Positions 16,111 to 25,444 of a stretch of DNA of 64,000 bases are shown here, piece after piece (within the stretch, counting starts at the first letter, position 1; each line of letters begins with the position of its first letter). The notes beneath the pieces were generated by a model. That model searched no databases and had not been told where the DNA came from. It saw only the letters and a program-made list of their open reading frames with translations. The DNA is from Rhodopseudomonas boonkerdii (GTDB taxonomy: Bacteria; Pseudomonadota; Alphaproteobacteria; Rhizobiales; Xanthobacteraceae). The stretch lies in the NCBI RefSeq assembly GCF_021184025.1, contig NZ_CP036537.1:930001-994000 (forward strand), read 5' to 3'. The translations under genes were made by a program, and so were the position numbers.

Positions 16111-17538
16111 ATGGACGCGGATGCAGCACCTGCACGTCGAAGCGAGACAGACAGCCGCATCCCGCGAGCCGCAATCGATGCATTGATTTCGATCCTGGCG
16201 GATCGATTTTCGCTCAATCGCGCCGAGCGCGATCAGCATGGTCGGGGCGAATCCTATCATCCAACGATTCCTCCCGACGCCGTCTGTTATCCGCTTTCGA
16301 CGGACGAGGTCTCACAGATCGTTCGAATCTGCGCTGCTCATCGCGTCGCGGTCATTCCTTTCGGTGCCGGAACCTCACTCGAGGGCCACGTCGCTGCCTT
16401 GCAGGGCGGCTTGTGCATCGATCTCAGCAGGATGACGCGTATCGTCGCGGTTCACGCCGATGACCTCGATGCGACGATCGAGGCCGGGGTAACGAGGCAG
16501 CAGCTCAACGAATATCTGCGTGACACAGGGCTCTTCTTTGCCGTTGATCCGGGCGGCGAGAGTACGATCGGGGGCATGGCGGCCACACGCGCCTCCGGCA
16601 CGAATGCGGTCCGCTACGGCACGATGCGTGACAACGTCATCTCGATCACGGCAGTCATGCCAGATGGTCAGGTCATTCGCACCGCAAGCCGTGCCCGCAA
16701 GTCCTCGGCCGGCTATGATCTGACAAGGCTGTTGGTCGGCTCCGAAGGGACGCTTGGCATCATCACCGAGCTGACCGTGCGTCTTTACGGCATTCCGGAG
16801 GCCATCAGCGCCGCCGTTTGTTCATATGCCACTGTCGAGGACGCTGTCGCGACAGTCGTCGGCGTCATCCAATGCAACATTCCGATCGCTCGAATTGAGC
16901 TCCTCGATGCCCGCACCATCAAGGCAGTGAACAGCTATTCGACGATGGGGCTCAAGGAGGGGCCGACCCTTTTTCTGGAGTTTCACGGCTCACCGACCAG
17001 CACGGCGGAACATTTGATGCTGACGCAGGACATCGCTCAATCCAACAATGTCGTGCAGTTCGACGCAGCAGGGACTGCGGACGATCGAAGCAAGTTGTGG
17101 CGGGCGCGGCATGACGTGCATTACGCAATTCAGAGCATGCGCCCGAACGCGAAAGTCTGGAGCACGGATGTCTGTGTCCCGATCTCTAACTTGCCGCAAT
17201 GCATTGCGGAGACGCAGGCCGACATCGACGCCGCATCTTTCTTCATTGCCACCGTAGGTCATGTCGGCGACGGCAATTTTCACCTGGGTTTGGTCGTCGA
17301 TCAATCCAATCCCGACGAAATGGCCGAAGCCGAAATCCTCAATGAGCGCCTGATGCGCCGCGCGATCGCGCTTGATGGCACATGCACCGGGGAGCATGGA
17401 GTGGGGCTCGGAAAGATCAAGTTCATGGAGTTGGAGCACGGTCCGGCTGTTGACGTGATGCGCGCCGTGAAAGCCGCGATCGATCCGAACGGAATCATGA
17501 ATCCCGGAAAAATTCTGGCTGCGAAGGAGAGCCGATGA
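16111..17538 (+). CDS. FAD-binding oxidase of the D-lactate dehydrogenase/GlcD type
   Basis: The ATG at 16111 follows GGGAGG by four bases, giving a 475-residue enzyme. It shows the PCMH FAD-binding fold (VIPFGAGTSLEGHVAALQGG, then STIGGMAATRASGTNAVRYG) and the C-terminal cap with GHVGDGNFH and the end motif GTCTGEHGVGLGKIKF with MNPGKIL. The family oxidises 2-hydroxy acids such as D-lactate or glycolate and passes electrons to quinone or cytochrome c. As first gene of an operon with an SDR, MFS transporter, ICL-like enzyme and dehydroshikimate dehydratase-like protein, it probably oxidises a hydroxy-acid substrate or intermediate. The substrate is not known. Confidence 0.8.
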   Translation: MDADAAPARRSETDSRIPRAAIDALISILADRFSLNRAERDQHGRGESYHPTIPPDAVCYPLSTDEVSQIVRICAAHRVAVIPFGAGTSLEGHVAALQGGLCIDLSRMTRIVAVHADDLDATIEAGVTRQQLNEYLRDTGLFFAVDPGGESTIGGMAATRASGTNAVRYGTMRDNVISITAVMPDGQVIRTASRARKSSAGYDLTRLLVGSEGTLGIITELTVRLYGIPEAISAAVCSYATVEDAVATVVGVIQCNIPIARIELLDARTIKAVNSYSTMGLKEGPTLFLEFHGSPTSTAEHLMLTQDIAQSNNVVQFDAAGTADDRSKLWRARHDVHYAIQSMRPNAKVWSTDVCVPISNLPQCIAETQADIDAASFFIATVGHVGDGNFHLGLVVDQSNPDEMAEAEILNERLMRRAIALDGTCTGEHGVGLGKIKFMELEHGPAVDVMRAVKAAIDPNGIMNPGKILAAKESR

Positions 17539-18305
17539 TGGGTGTGGCCTCAGGCTCGGCCGTCTTGGCATCGAGAGATCTCAACGAGGCGACGGTGATC
17601 GTAACCGGTGGCGGGTCGGGCATTGGCCGCGCCATCGTTGATGCCGTCGTAGCCAGCGGTAACCTCGCCGTGGCGTGGGATATTAATGAAGAGAGCCTCG
17701 CATCCTGCAGAGCGCAGCATGGCGATGCTGTTCTAACCGCTTGCGTCGACGTATCCGATTATAACGGTGTGGCAGAAGCGATGAGCAGGCTCTCCGGCAA
17801 ATGGTCCCCCACGCATCTGGTCAACAATGCCGGGATTATTGGCCGGCGCATGATGCTCGCGGAGATGGATCCTGCAGAAATTGATCGGGTGCTCTCGATC
17901 AATCTGAAGAGCGCAATCTACTGCACGCGAAGCTTCCTGACACACCGCCGTTCGCATGCATCATCGGCCATCGTCAATCTGGCGTCGATTGCCGCTCGGA
18001 CAGGTGGCATGCCAGGAAATGCACTCTATGCCACCACCAAGGGCGCCATCGTGTCACTTACGATTGCTTCAGCGAAGGAGCTGGCGCCGGCCGTGCGTGT
18101 CAACGCGCTCGCGCCGGGAGTGATCGATACTCCGATCCAAGGGGATGTGTTCGACGATCCGACCAAGGTCGCAGAGATTGCGAAGGTTATCCCGGCGAAG
18201 CGCGCGGGATCGGTCGAGGAAGTCGCGGCAGCGGCAATCTGGCTGTTATCGCCAGCCGCATCCTATGTGACCGCCACAGTGCTGGACGTCGCCGGCGGGC
18301 GGTGA
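17535..18305 (+). CDS. Short-chain dehydrogenase/reductase
   Basis: A 256-residue classical SDR: cofactor motif VTGGGSGIGRA near residue 25, NNAG at about 95, catalytic Ser in NLASIAA, and YATTK (YxxxK) near 160. The Asp in AWDINEE after the second strand favours NAD(H). The gene overlaps the oxidase gene by 4 bp (ATGA). It probably oxidises or reduces an alcohol/ketone intermediate of the same pathway. With a dehydroshikimate dehydratase downstream, a quinate/shikimate-like alcohol dehydrogenation step is conceivable but unproven. Confidence 0.8.
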   Translation: MMGVASGSAVLASRDLNEATVIVTGGGSGIGRAIVDAVVASGNLAVAWDINEESLASCRAQHGDAVLTACVDVSDYNGVAEAMSRLSGKWSPTHLVNNAGIIGRRMMLAEMDPAEIDRVLSINLKSAIYCTRSFLTHRRSHASSAIVNLASIAARTGGMPGNALYATTKGAIVSLTIASAKELAPAVRVNALAPGVIDTPIQGDVFDDPTKVAEIAKVIPAKRAGSVEEVAAAAIWLLSPAASYVTATVLDVAGGR

Positions 18306-18337
18306 CGTCAAACGACAAGAAAAACATGGAGGAAACG

Positions 18338-19669
18338 GTGCAACAAACTGATGTGACGACCAGGGCGATTCAACGCGCAAAGTGGCGTTTGATCCCCTTC
18401 CTCGTGCTCATGTATATTCTGGGATATCTCGACCGCGCGAATGTCGCTTATGCGAAGCAGGCGCTGCAGACATCTGTCGGAATTACCGAAGCGGCCTTTG
18501 CATTTGCCGCCGGCATCTTCTTCGTTGGTTATGCCGTCTTTGAACTTCCAAGCAATCTGGTTTTGCACCGTATCGGTGCGCGGACATGGCTCGCCCGCAT
18601 CATGGTGACGTGGGGGCTCGTTGCAAGCGCGATGGCTTTCGTTGTCGGCGATACCTCATTCTGGATACTGCGCCTGTTGCTGGGTCTGGCCGAGGCTGGC
18701 TTTTTCCCTGGCGTGCTTCTTTACCTGACCTACTGGTTCCCGGCGCGTGATCGCGCTCAGATGATGGGGCTGTTCTATCTGAGCCAGCCGCTATCGTTCA
18801 TTTTGGGTGGCCCGCTATCAGGCCTCTTGCTCGACATGGACGGCGCGTTCGGACTGCATGGCTGGCAGCTCATGTTCCTGGTCGAGGGGTTGGCCGCAAG
18901 CGCAGTCGGAGTCTGGGCATATTTCTATCTGACCGATCGTCCGGAGACCGCGCAATGGATGCCGGCCGATGAGCGAAAGGCGCTGAGTCAGGCGATCGCT
19001 GCCGAGGAGCAGGCGAAATCAAAGCAAGGCACGATACATTTCTGGGACGCCATGCGGAATCCTCTGCTTTTGCAATTTGCGCTCACCTACTTCTGCGTCG
19101 CTATCTGCGGTTATGGCATCGCATTCTATCTGCCGGCACAAGTCAGCGCACTGCTGGGCGTTAAAGTTGGACTGTATGTGACAATCGTTGCGGCCCTGCC
19201 CTGGCTGTGCGCATTGGCCGTCACCACATTCTGGCCGGGTCTCGCGCAGCGCACAGGGCTGCGGCGCACCTTTACCGTGATATCGCTGCTTTGCGCCGGT
19301 GGCGGGATGATCGCAGCGGGATACACGACTCCGGCGATCGCAATCGTGGCACTTTGTATCTCGGTATCCGGGCTTCTGAGCGCTCAGCCGATCTTCTGGA
19401 CGTTCCCGACGATCTATTTTGGTGGCTACGCAGCCGCAGGTGCAATTGCTGTGATCAACGCCATCGGCAATCTGGGTGGGTTCGTCGCTCCCAACCTCAA
19501 GGTGGCGGCTGAGGCAACCTTCGGCACCAGCGTGGCTGGTAACTGGGTGATCGGCGGCGGCGCTTTGGCGGCGGCGTGCATTGTCATGCTGATCCCGCGG
19601 AAAGTCGACGCCGTTAATAGTTCGTCGGAGACGCAGGATCGCATAGCAACTTCAGGGGTACGCTCATGA
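18338..19669 (+). CDS. MFS transporter, anion:cation symporter type
   Basis: About 12 transmembrane helices. The segment GYLDRANVAYAKQAL, with LDRxN after helix 1, and FFPGVLLYLTYWFP are signatures of the ACS family (ExuT, phthalate and tartrate transporters). These bring organic anions into the cell with protons. A GTG at 18338 five bases after GGAGG is the best start; an earlier GTG at 18302 overlaps the SDR gene by 4 bp and cannot be excluded. Located mid-operon, it should import the operon's substrate, probably a hydroxylated or aromatic acid. Confidence 0.8.
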   Translation: MQQTDVTTRAIQRAKWRLIPFLVLMYILGYLDRANVAYAKQALQTSVGITEAAFAFAAGIFFVGYAVFELPSNLVLHRIGARTWLARIMVTWGLVASAMAFVVGDTSFWILRLLLGLAEAGFFPGVLLYLTYWFPARDRAQMMGLFYLSQPLSFILGGPLSGLLLDMDGAFGLHGWQLMFLVEGLAASAVGVWAYFYLTDRPETAQWMPADERKALSQAIAAEEQAKSKQGTIHFWDAMRNPLLLQFALTYFCVAICGYGIAFYLPAQVSALLGVKVGLYVTIVAALPWLCALAVTTFWPGLAQRTGLRRTFTVISLLCAGGGMIAAGYTTPAIAIVALCISVSGLLSAQPIFWTFPTIYFGGYAAAGAIAVINAIGNLGGFVAPNLKVAAEATFGTSVAGNWVIGGGALAAACIVMLIPRKVDAVNSSSETQDRIATSGVRS

Positions 19670-20529
19670 GCGCTGCGGCCACTCTCAAGGCATTGTTGAC
19701 GCGAGATGAGATCATCATGGCGCCCGGCGCCGCCGATCCTCTGACCGCTCGTTTGGTGGAGCAGGCCGGCTTTCCGTCCGTATACATGACAGGGTTCGGC
19801 GCGACAGCCAGCCGGCTTGGTTTGCCGGATCTAGGTCTTCTAACCCAGACGGAAATGACCGAGCACGCGCGTAATATGACAAATGCAGTCGGCATTCCGG
19901 TCATCGCGGACGCCGATACTGGCTATGGCGGTCCGAACAACATTCATCGGACCGTGCGAGAATACGTGCAGGCTGGAGTTGCCGCGATCCACCTCGAGGA
20001 TCAGGTGTCGCCAAAACGGTGCGGTCAACTGGCGGGCGTTCGACTGGTTGACGCCGCCGAGAGTGTATTGCGTCTGCGGTGTGCAATCGAGGCGCGCGGG
20101 AACGACGAGCTGCTGATCATTGGAAGAACCGACGCGTTGCCGGCGCAAGGCATCGACGAAGCAGTGCGTCGTGCCAAGATGTATCAGGATGCCGGCGTCG
20201 ATCTCGTCTTTGTCGATGGTATCAAACGGATTGCGGAGGTCGAAGCCGTCGCGCATGCCGTTTCCGGGCCGAAGGTGGTGTCGATCGTCGACGGCAACGA
20301 GACCACCGCTCTCACGGCGTCGGATTTGCAGTCCATGGGCTTCGATGTCGTCTTTTATGCCGTGAGCGCGTTGTTTTCTGCGGTGAAATCAATCGCAGAC
20401 ACGCTTGCGGTGTTGCGCGAGACAGGTACGCCAGCAGGCCGGGCCGACGCGATGATGAGCTACGCCGATTTTGCGAAGATCGTCGGCTTGCTCGATCTGC
20501 AGCAGCGCGCAGACAAATTTGGAGGATGA
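19666..20529 (+). CDS. Isocitrate lyase/PEP mutase superfamily enzyme
   Basis: A 287-residue TIM-barrel protein with the superfamily's loop SPKRCGQLAG (KKCGH/Q type) and metal-binding VIADADTGYGG (D-A-D). Length and sequence fit the 2,3-dimethylmalate lyase, carboxyphosphonoenolpyruvate mutase or oxaloacetate decarboxylase group rather than true isocitrate lyase. It cleaves or decarboxylates a 2-hydroxy or 2-oxo dicarboxylate. The start overlaps the transporter gene by 4 bp. It probably splits a late pathway intermediate into central metabolites. Confidence 0.8.
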   Translation: MSAAATLKALLTRDEIIMAPGAADPLTARLVEQAGFPSVYMTGFGATASRLGLPDLGLLTQTEMTEHARNMTNAVGIPVIADADTGYGGPNNIHRTVREYVQAGVAAIHLEDQVSPKRCGQLAGVRLVDAAESVLRLRCAIEARGNDELLIIGRTDALPAQGIDEAVRRAKMYQDAGVDLVFVDGIKRIAEVEAVAHAVSGPKVVSIVDGNETTALTASDLQSMGFDVVFYAVSALFSAVKSIADTLAVLRETGTPAGRADAMMSYADFAKIVGLLDLQQRADKFGG

Positions 20530-20662
20530 TCGGTGATTGCCCGGTGAGCGGTGCTCACGGGCTTCTACGATTATCTACCAAGAGGCCACCGACACAAGCC
20601 GTCCGGATCATCTGCTGCGCCGTGCCGTCGTCTATCGTTTATTCATCTAGAAAGCTGCAATC

Positions 20663-22519
20663 ATGAATATACGCTCCATCGCAACGGTGTCGCTGTCGGG
20701 ATCGTTGGATGAAAAGCTGCGTGCGATAGCTTTCGCTGGCTTCGAGGAGGTCGAGATCTTCGAGGCCGATCTCCTTTCCTTTAATGGCTCCCCGCGCGAC
20801 GTACGGAAGATGTGCGAGGATCTCAATCTAAAGATCTGCGCCTTTCAGCCGTTCCGAGATTTTGAGGGAATGCCGGAGCCGCTTCGGAGTCGCAACTTCG
20901 TGCGCGCCGAACGCAAATTCGAATTGATGCAGCAGCTCGGCACCGGCCTGCTGCTCGTTTGCAGCAACATATCTCCGGCCGCAATCGGAGGCCTTGATCG
21001 CGCAGCGGCGGATTTCCATGAACTCGGTGAACGGGCCAAAGAGTACAACATCAAGGTCGGATACGAAGCGCTCGCATGGGGAGTTCACGTAAACGACTAT
21101 CGCGACGCATGGGAGATCGTTCGTCGCGCCGATCATGGAAACATCGGTGTCATCTTAGATAGTTTTCACACGCTTGCGCCGGGGTTTCCAACCAACTCCA
21201 TTGCTTCGATTCCGCCCGAAAAAATTTTCCTCGTCCAGCTCGCCGATGCCCCGAAGCTTGGTCTGGACGTACTCTCGTGGAGCCGGCACTTTCGCTGCTT
21301 CCCTGGTCAGGGCGACCTTCCTGTGGTCAGATTCATGGAAGCCGTTCAAACTGCCGGTTACCGCGGTCCCTGGTCGTTGGAGATTTTCAACGATCAGTTC
21401 CGAGCCGGGTCCGCCGTGCGGACGGCAGCCGATGGTTTACGTTCATTGATCCAGCTCCAGGATCAGCTATCGGATCAGCCGAAGGTTTTGCAGCCTAAAT
21501 CGCAGACACTCGGTGTCGGTTTCATCGAGTTCGCGGTAAACGAAGGCAAGGCCGAAGATTTCTCGGTCCTTCTGAACCAACTTGGATTTCGCAAGTCCGG
21601 TTTGCATCGCAGTAAAAACGTGTCTCGATGGTCTCAGGGAGAGATCAATCTCGTGGTGAATTGCGAGCCTGACGGCTTCGCCCATTCGCACTACATCGCC
21701 CACGGTGCCGGCGTCTGCGCGATCGCGCTAGAAGTCGGCAATGCGCAGCAGGCGATGGCCCGCGCGGAGGCGCTGAAGGCTCGGACTTTCTACCAGCCAG
21801 TCGGTTTGGGTGAACTGGAAATTCCAGCAATCCACGGGGTCGGAGGCAGCTTGCTCTATTTCCTCGATGAGACGCGTGACAACTGGGATACCGATTTCGT
21901 TAAGCTCGAGGCGTCGCCCTCGTCAGAGCACCTCATCGCCGTCGATCATATCTCGCAGTCGATGCCTTACGATGAGATGTTGTCATGGCTTCTGTTCTAT
22001 ACGGGCATCCTCGATCTCCAGCGCCTGCCTCAGACCGAGGTCCCCGATCCATCAGGCCTGGTACAGAGTCAGGCACTGGTTGCGCCGAATGGGTCGCTGC
22101 GTTTGATCCTTAACGGATCATCAGCGACACGCACTCTGTCGAACCGTTTCATTGCCGAATTCTTCGGTTCCGGCGTGCAGCATATCGCATTTTCATGCAG
22201 CGACATCTTCCAGACGATTTCGGCGATGCGAGCCAGGGGCGCCAGATTTCTTCGTATTCCCGACAACTATTACGACGATATCGAAGCCAAATATGGTCTC
22301 GATCCGATGATGATGCGCGCACTGCGCGACAACCATATTCTGTATGATCGCGATGGCGAAGGACAGTTCTTTCAATGCTATACTGAACCGTTCGACGATC
22401 GCTTCTTCTTTGAGATCGTGGAGCGACGAGCCTATGCGGGTTTCGGCGCTCCCAATGCAGGTGTAAGGCTGGCCGCCCAGTCGCGCGATACTCGCTCGTT
22501 CACGGTGCCACGCGTATAG
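20663..22519 (+). CDS. quiC: 3-dehydroshikimate dehydratase-like fusion (QuiC/QsuB type)
   Basis: The 618-residue protein joins two modules: residues of about 1-270 form an AP-endonuclease-2/xylose-isomerase-like TIM barrel, and about 285-600 form a 4-hydroxyphenylpyruvate-dioxygenase-like vicinal-oxygen-chelate half. Putative iron ligands of the second half are visible in VDHISQSMPYDE, QHIAFSCSDIF and FFEIVERR. This domain order and length match bacterial QsuB/QuiC enzymes, in which the barrel turns 3-dehydroshikimate into protocatechuate. It lies 133 bases after the ICL-like gene, probably in the same operon. The symbol is by architecture; the real substrate could differ. Confidence 0.75.
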   Translation: MNIRSIATVSLSGSLDEKLRAIAFAGFEEVEIFEADLLSFNGSPRDVRKMCEDLNLKICAFQPFRDFEGMPEPLRSRNFVRAERKFELMQQLGTGLLLVCSNISPAAIGGLDRAAADFHELGERAKEYNIKVGYEALAWGVHVNDYRDAWEIVRRADHGNIGVILDSFHTLAPGFPTNSIASIPPEKIFLVQLADAPKLGLDVLSWSRHFRCFPGQGDLPVVRFMEAVQTAGYRGPWSLEIFNDQFRAGSAVRTAADGLRSLIQLQDQLSDQPKVLQPKSQTLGVGFIEFAVNEGKAEDFSVLLNQLGFRKSGLHRSKNVSRWSQGEINLVVNCEPDGFAHSHYIAHGAGVCAIALEVGNAQQAMARAEALKARTFYQPVGLGELEIPAIHGVGGSLLYFLDETRDNWDTDFVKLEASPSSEHLIAVDHISQSMPYDEMLSWLLFYTGILDLQRLPQTEVPDPSGLVQSQALVAPNGSLRLILNGSSATRTLSNRFIAEFFGSGVQHIAFSCSDIFQTISAMRARGARFLRIPDNYYDDIEAKYGLDPMMMRALRDNHILYDRDGEGQFFQCYTEPFDDRFFFEIVERRAYAGFGAPNAGVRLAAQSRDTRSFTVPRV

Positions 22520-22633
22520 TTTGTCGTGTCGTCTTCGAAACGCTTTGGAGGATATCGGGGCAGTATCGCACCCCAACGGCTCGGATGCTCCGATTGGCCG
22601 TTGAGGTGATCTCTTTGCGGATGTGTCTGTGAT

Positions 22634-23620
22634 TTAGCCGACCTTGACCACGATCCGCCCCCGAACCTGTCCGGCCAGCACCTTGGCTCCGGCATCGATC
22701 ACTTGGTCGAGTGCGATTTCCTGGGTGATTTCAGCCAGTTTTGCGGCGTCCAGATCGGTGGACAGACGCGCCCAGGCCTGTTTGCGCAGCGCGATGGGGG
22801 CCATCACGGAATCGATGCCGAGAAGGCACACGCCGCGCAGAATGAAGGGCGCAACCGAAGATGGCAGGTCCATGCCCCCGGCGAGACCGCAGGCTGCGAT
22901 GGCGCCGCGATACTTCGTCATGGCCAGGAGATTCGCTAGCGTGGTCGAACCGACACTGTCCACGCCACCCGCCCAGCGTTCCTTGGCGAGAGGCTTGCCG
23001 GGCGCCGAGAGCTCATTGCGGTCGATGATCTCGGCGGCGCCGAGGCCTTTGAGATAGTCCTCTTCCGAGGACCGGCCGGTGGAGGCGATGACGTGGTAGC
23101 CGAGCTTGGAGAGCACGGCAATTGCCACCGAGCCGACGCCGCCGGCCGCGCCGGTGACGACCACCGGACCATCGGCTGGCCTCAGCCCATGATTTTCCAG
23201 CGCCAACACTGACAGCATCGCTGTGTAGCCGGCGGTGCCGATCGCCATGGCGTCGCGTGCGCTCATGCCGTCGGGTAGGCGCACCAGCCAGTCGCCCTTG
23301 ACACGGACCTTTTCGGCATAGGCGCCGAGATGAGTCTCGCCCATGCCCCAGCCATTGCCAATGACCTGGTCGCCGACCTTCCAGTTCGGATTGCTGGAAC
23401 TCTCGACGGTGCCGGCGAAATCGATGCCGGCGATCATCGGAAAACGTCGCACCACCGGTGACTTGCCGGTGAGCGCCAGACCGTCCTTGTAGTTCAGCGT
23501 GGACCACTCGACGCGGACGGTGACGTCACCCTCCATCAGCTCCGCTTCGTCGAACTGCGTCAGCGCAGCCGTGGTTCCCTTGTCCGCCTTGTCGATGCGG
23601 ATAGCCTTAAAGGTCGCCAT
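22634..23620 (-). CDS. AcuI/YhdH-type acryloyl-CoA reductase-like oxidoreductase
   Basis: A 328-residue zinc-independent medium-chain reductase. [19 protein letters not shown] and [12 protein letters not shown] are typical of the AcuI/YhdH group, and [15 protein letters not shown] is the NADPH-binding motif. AcuI reduces acryloyl-CoA to propanoyl-CoA and protects against this electrophile. It is the last gene of the eight-gene minus-strand operon that starts with CoA-transferase subunits, so an enoyl-CoA-like intermediate is plausible. Specificity is inferred. Confidence 0.8.
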   Translation of the reverse strand: MATFKAIRIDKADKGTTAALTQFDEAELMEGDVTVRVEWSTLNYKDGLALTGKSPVVRRFPMIAGIDFAGTVESSSNPNWKVGDQVIGNGWGMGETHLGAYAEKVRVKGDWLVRLPDGMSARDAMAIGTAGYTAMLSVLALENHGLRPADGPVVVTGAAGGVGSVAIAVLSKLGYHVIASTGRSSEEDYLKGLGAAEIIDRNELSAPGKPLAKERWAGGVDSVGSTTLANLLAMTKYRGAIAACGLAGGMDLPSSVAPFILRGVCLLGIDSVMAPIALRKQAWARLSTDLDAAKLAEITQEIALDQVIDAGAKVLAGQVRGRIVVKVG

Positions 23621-23653
23621 GTATCTCTCCTTTAATCCGTTCCCGGTGCAAGT

Positions 23654-24400
23654 TTAGCTGTAGAAGATGCCGCCATCGACATTGAGCGCCTGACCCGTCA
23701 CGAAAGCTGAATCGTCGGAGGCGAAGAATGCGACCGGGCCGACCACGTCTTCGGGTTCGCCGAGCCGGTGCAGATCGGTGATCTTCTCAAAATAGGTGAC
23801 GCGCTCGGGATCGCGCAGATTGTTGCGGCCCATTTCGGTGAGGATGATGCCCGGGCATACGGCATTCACTGTAATGCCGTGGCCGCCGAATTCCATCGAC
23901 GATACGCGTGTGAAGCCGACCACGGCGGATTTCGACGCCGCGTAATGCGACTGGCCGGGGCCGCCGGTGCGTGCGGCCAGCGAGGCGATGTTGACGATGC
24001 GCCCGTATTTACGTTCTTTCATATGGACGACCATAGCCTGGGTCATCTGGAACACGCCGCGGACATTGACGGCAAAGGTCTGGTCCCAGTGCTCCGGCGT
24101 GGTCTCGTCGATGGTGGCGAGGCGCAGGATGCCGGCATTGTTGACGAGCGCATCGATATGGCCGAGGCCGTCGACCGCTTCAGCCACCGTGCGCTGGCAA
24201 TCCTCGATCTTGCTGACATCGGCCAAAATCGGGACGCATTTGCGGCCGAGCTTCTTCACTTCGGCGACGGTCTCCTGCAACGTGCCTTCCTGGGCCGCGA
24301 TATCGGTGAGAGCCAGATTATAGCCTCGCTGGGCGAGGCCGAGGGCGATGGCGCGTCCGATGCCGCGGCTCGCGCCGGTCACAATGGCATGTCTGGTCAT
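23654..24400 (-). CDS. FabG-like short-chain dehydrogenase
   Basis: A 248-residue SDR with VTGASRGIGRA (residues 7-17), NNAG, the catalytic Ser in NIASLAAR and YAASK near 156. The end VTGQALNVDGGIFYS is typical of 3-oxoacyl reductases and 2-keto sugar/acid dehydrogenases. Asp after the second strand (LTDIAAQ) favours NAD(H). It sits 33 bases before the AcuI-like gene and 51 bases after the PfkB gene. It probably oxidises a hydroxyl group in the catabolic substrate. Confidence 0.8.
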   Translation of the reverse strand: MTRHAIVTGASRGIGRAIALGLAQRGYNLALTDIAAQEGTLQETVAEVKKLGRKCVPILADVSKIEDCQRTVAEAVDGLGHIDALVNNAGILRLATIDETTPEHWDQTFAVNVRGVFQMTQAMVVHMKERKYGRIVNIASLAARTGGPGQSHYAASKSAVVGFTRVSSMEFGGHGITVNAVCPGIILTEMGRNNLRDPERVTYFEKITDLHRLGEPEDVVGPVAFFASDDSAFVTGQALNVDGGIFYS

Positions 24401-24451
24401 AGGAGGTTCCTCGAGACGTTTTCAATTTAGAGAAATTTATCGTTAAGCCGA

Positions 24452-25411
24452 TTAGGCACGCGCGCCGCGAATGGGCAACGTGTTCATCGCCTTCACCGTT
24501 TCCTCGAAGGACACGAGATTGGCGCCGGAGCCCAGCCCTGTCGCTACAGTGGCTGCCGTGGCCGTCGCCAGTCTGGCGCAATCCAGCAGATCCCAGTCGC
24601 GGACCAGGCCGGCGATGAAGCCGCCGGTATAGGAATCGCCACAGCCCGACGTATCGCGAACCTTCACGTCGAAGGCCGGTACAGTGAATTGGCGTCCATC
24701 GCGTGTCATGACGAATGAGCCGTGCTCGCCGAGTGAAATTGCGCAGGCGCCAGCACCCTTGCCGATGAAGTACTGTGCGCAAGCGGCGGGATCGTCGGTG
24801 CCGACCAGCGCATGGGTCTCGTCGATGCTTGGCATGAAGAAGTCCGTATAGGGCATCAGCGGCTCGACCAGTTTCAGCGTTTCGGCGCGGGCCTGAATCA
24901 GATCGACGGTGGTGATGCAGCCGGCCGCCTTGGCATCGCGCAGCAATGCGATTGTCGGCTCGCCGTCCATCGCCAGCAGCGAGCCGACGCCGCCGAGATG
25001 CAGCACCTTGCTCTGGCAGGCGGCCTTCTGAGCCTCTGGAGAAATCTTCCAGCGGGCCGAAGCGCCGCGCGCATGCAGCACTGGCCGCGAGCCGTCGGGG
25101 CGGATCGGCAGGATGGTGGCGGAGGTCGGCGCATCGGCCATGCGTTCCATCACCGAAATGTCGATGCCCTCGCGCTCCATCGCATTCAGCACCCAGTCGG
25201 CTTTCTCGTCGTCGCCGACCGCACCGACGGCCAGGGCCTTCAGGCCGAGACGCGCGCAAGGCACCACGGTGCCGCCAGCAGTGCCGGCGACCGTGAGCTT
25301 GATTTCATCGATCAGCGCGCGGCCGCCGCCGGCCGGGATTTCAGTGACGGGCACGCCGAGGATATCGAGGATATAGGTGCCGCAGACGCTGACGTCTTGG
25401 GAATGGGCCAT
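24452..25411 (-). CDS. PfkB-family carbohydrate kinase
   Basis: The ATG at 25411 is chosen over an in-frame TTG at 25426. The 319-residue protein shows the two PfkB signatures: GGTVVPCARLG with AVGAVGDDEKADW in the N-terminal third, and DTSGCGDSYTGGFIAGL near residue 250 containing the catalytic base (D-T-x-G-x-G-D). It phosphorylates a sugar, sugar acid or nucleoside with ATP. The adjacent class II aldolase suggests a kinase-aldolase pair that phosphorylates and then cleaves a carbohydrate. The substrate cannot be read from sequence. Confidence 0.8.
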   Translation of the reverse strand: MAHSQDVSVCGTYILDILGVPVTEIPAGGGRALIDEIKLTVAGTAGGTVVPCARLGLKALAVGAVGDDEKADWVLNAMEREGIDISVMERMADAPTSATILPIRPDGSRPVLHARGASARWKISPEAQKAACQSKVLHLGGVGSLLAMDGEPTIALLRDAKAAGCITTVDLIQARAETLKLVEPLMPYTDFFMPSIDETHALVGTDDPAACAQYFIGKGAGACAISLGEHGSFVMTRDGRQFTVPAFDVKVRDTSGCGDSYTGGFIAGLVRDWDLLDCARLATATAATVATGLGSGANLVSFEETVKAMNTLPIRGARA

Positions 25412-25444
25412 GGGCAAGTCTCGCAAATTGTCGGTTCTGATTTG

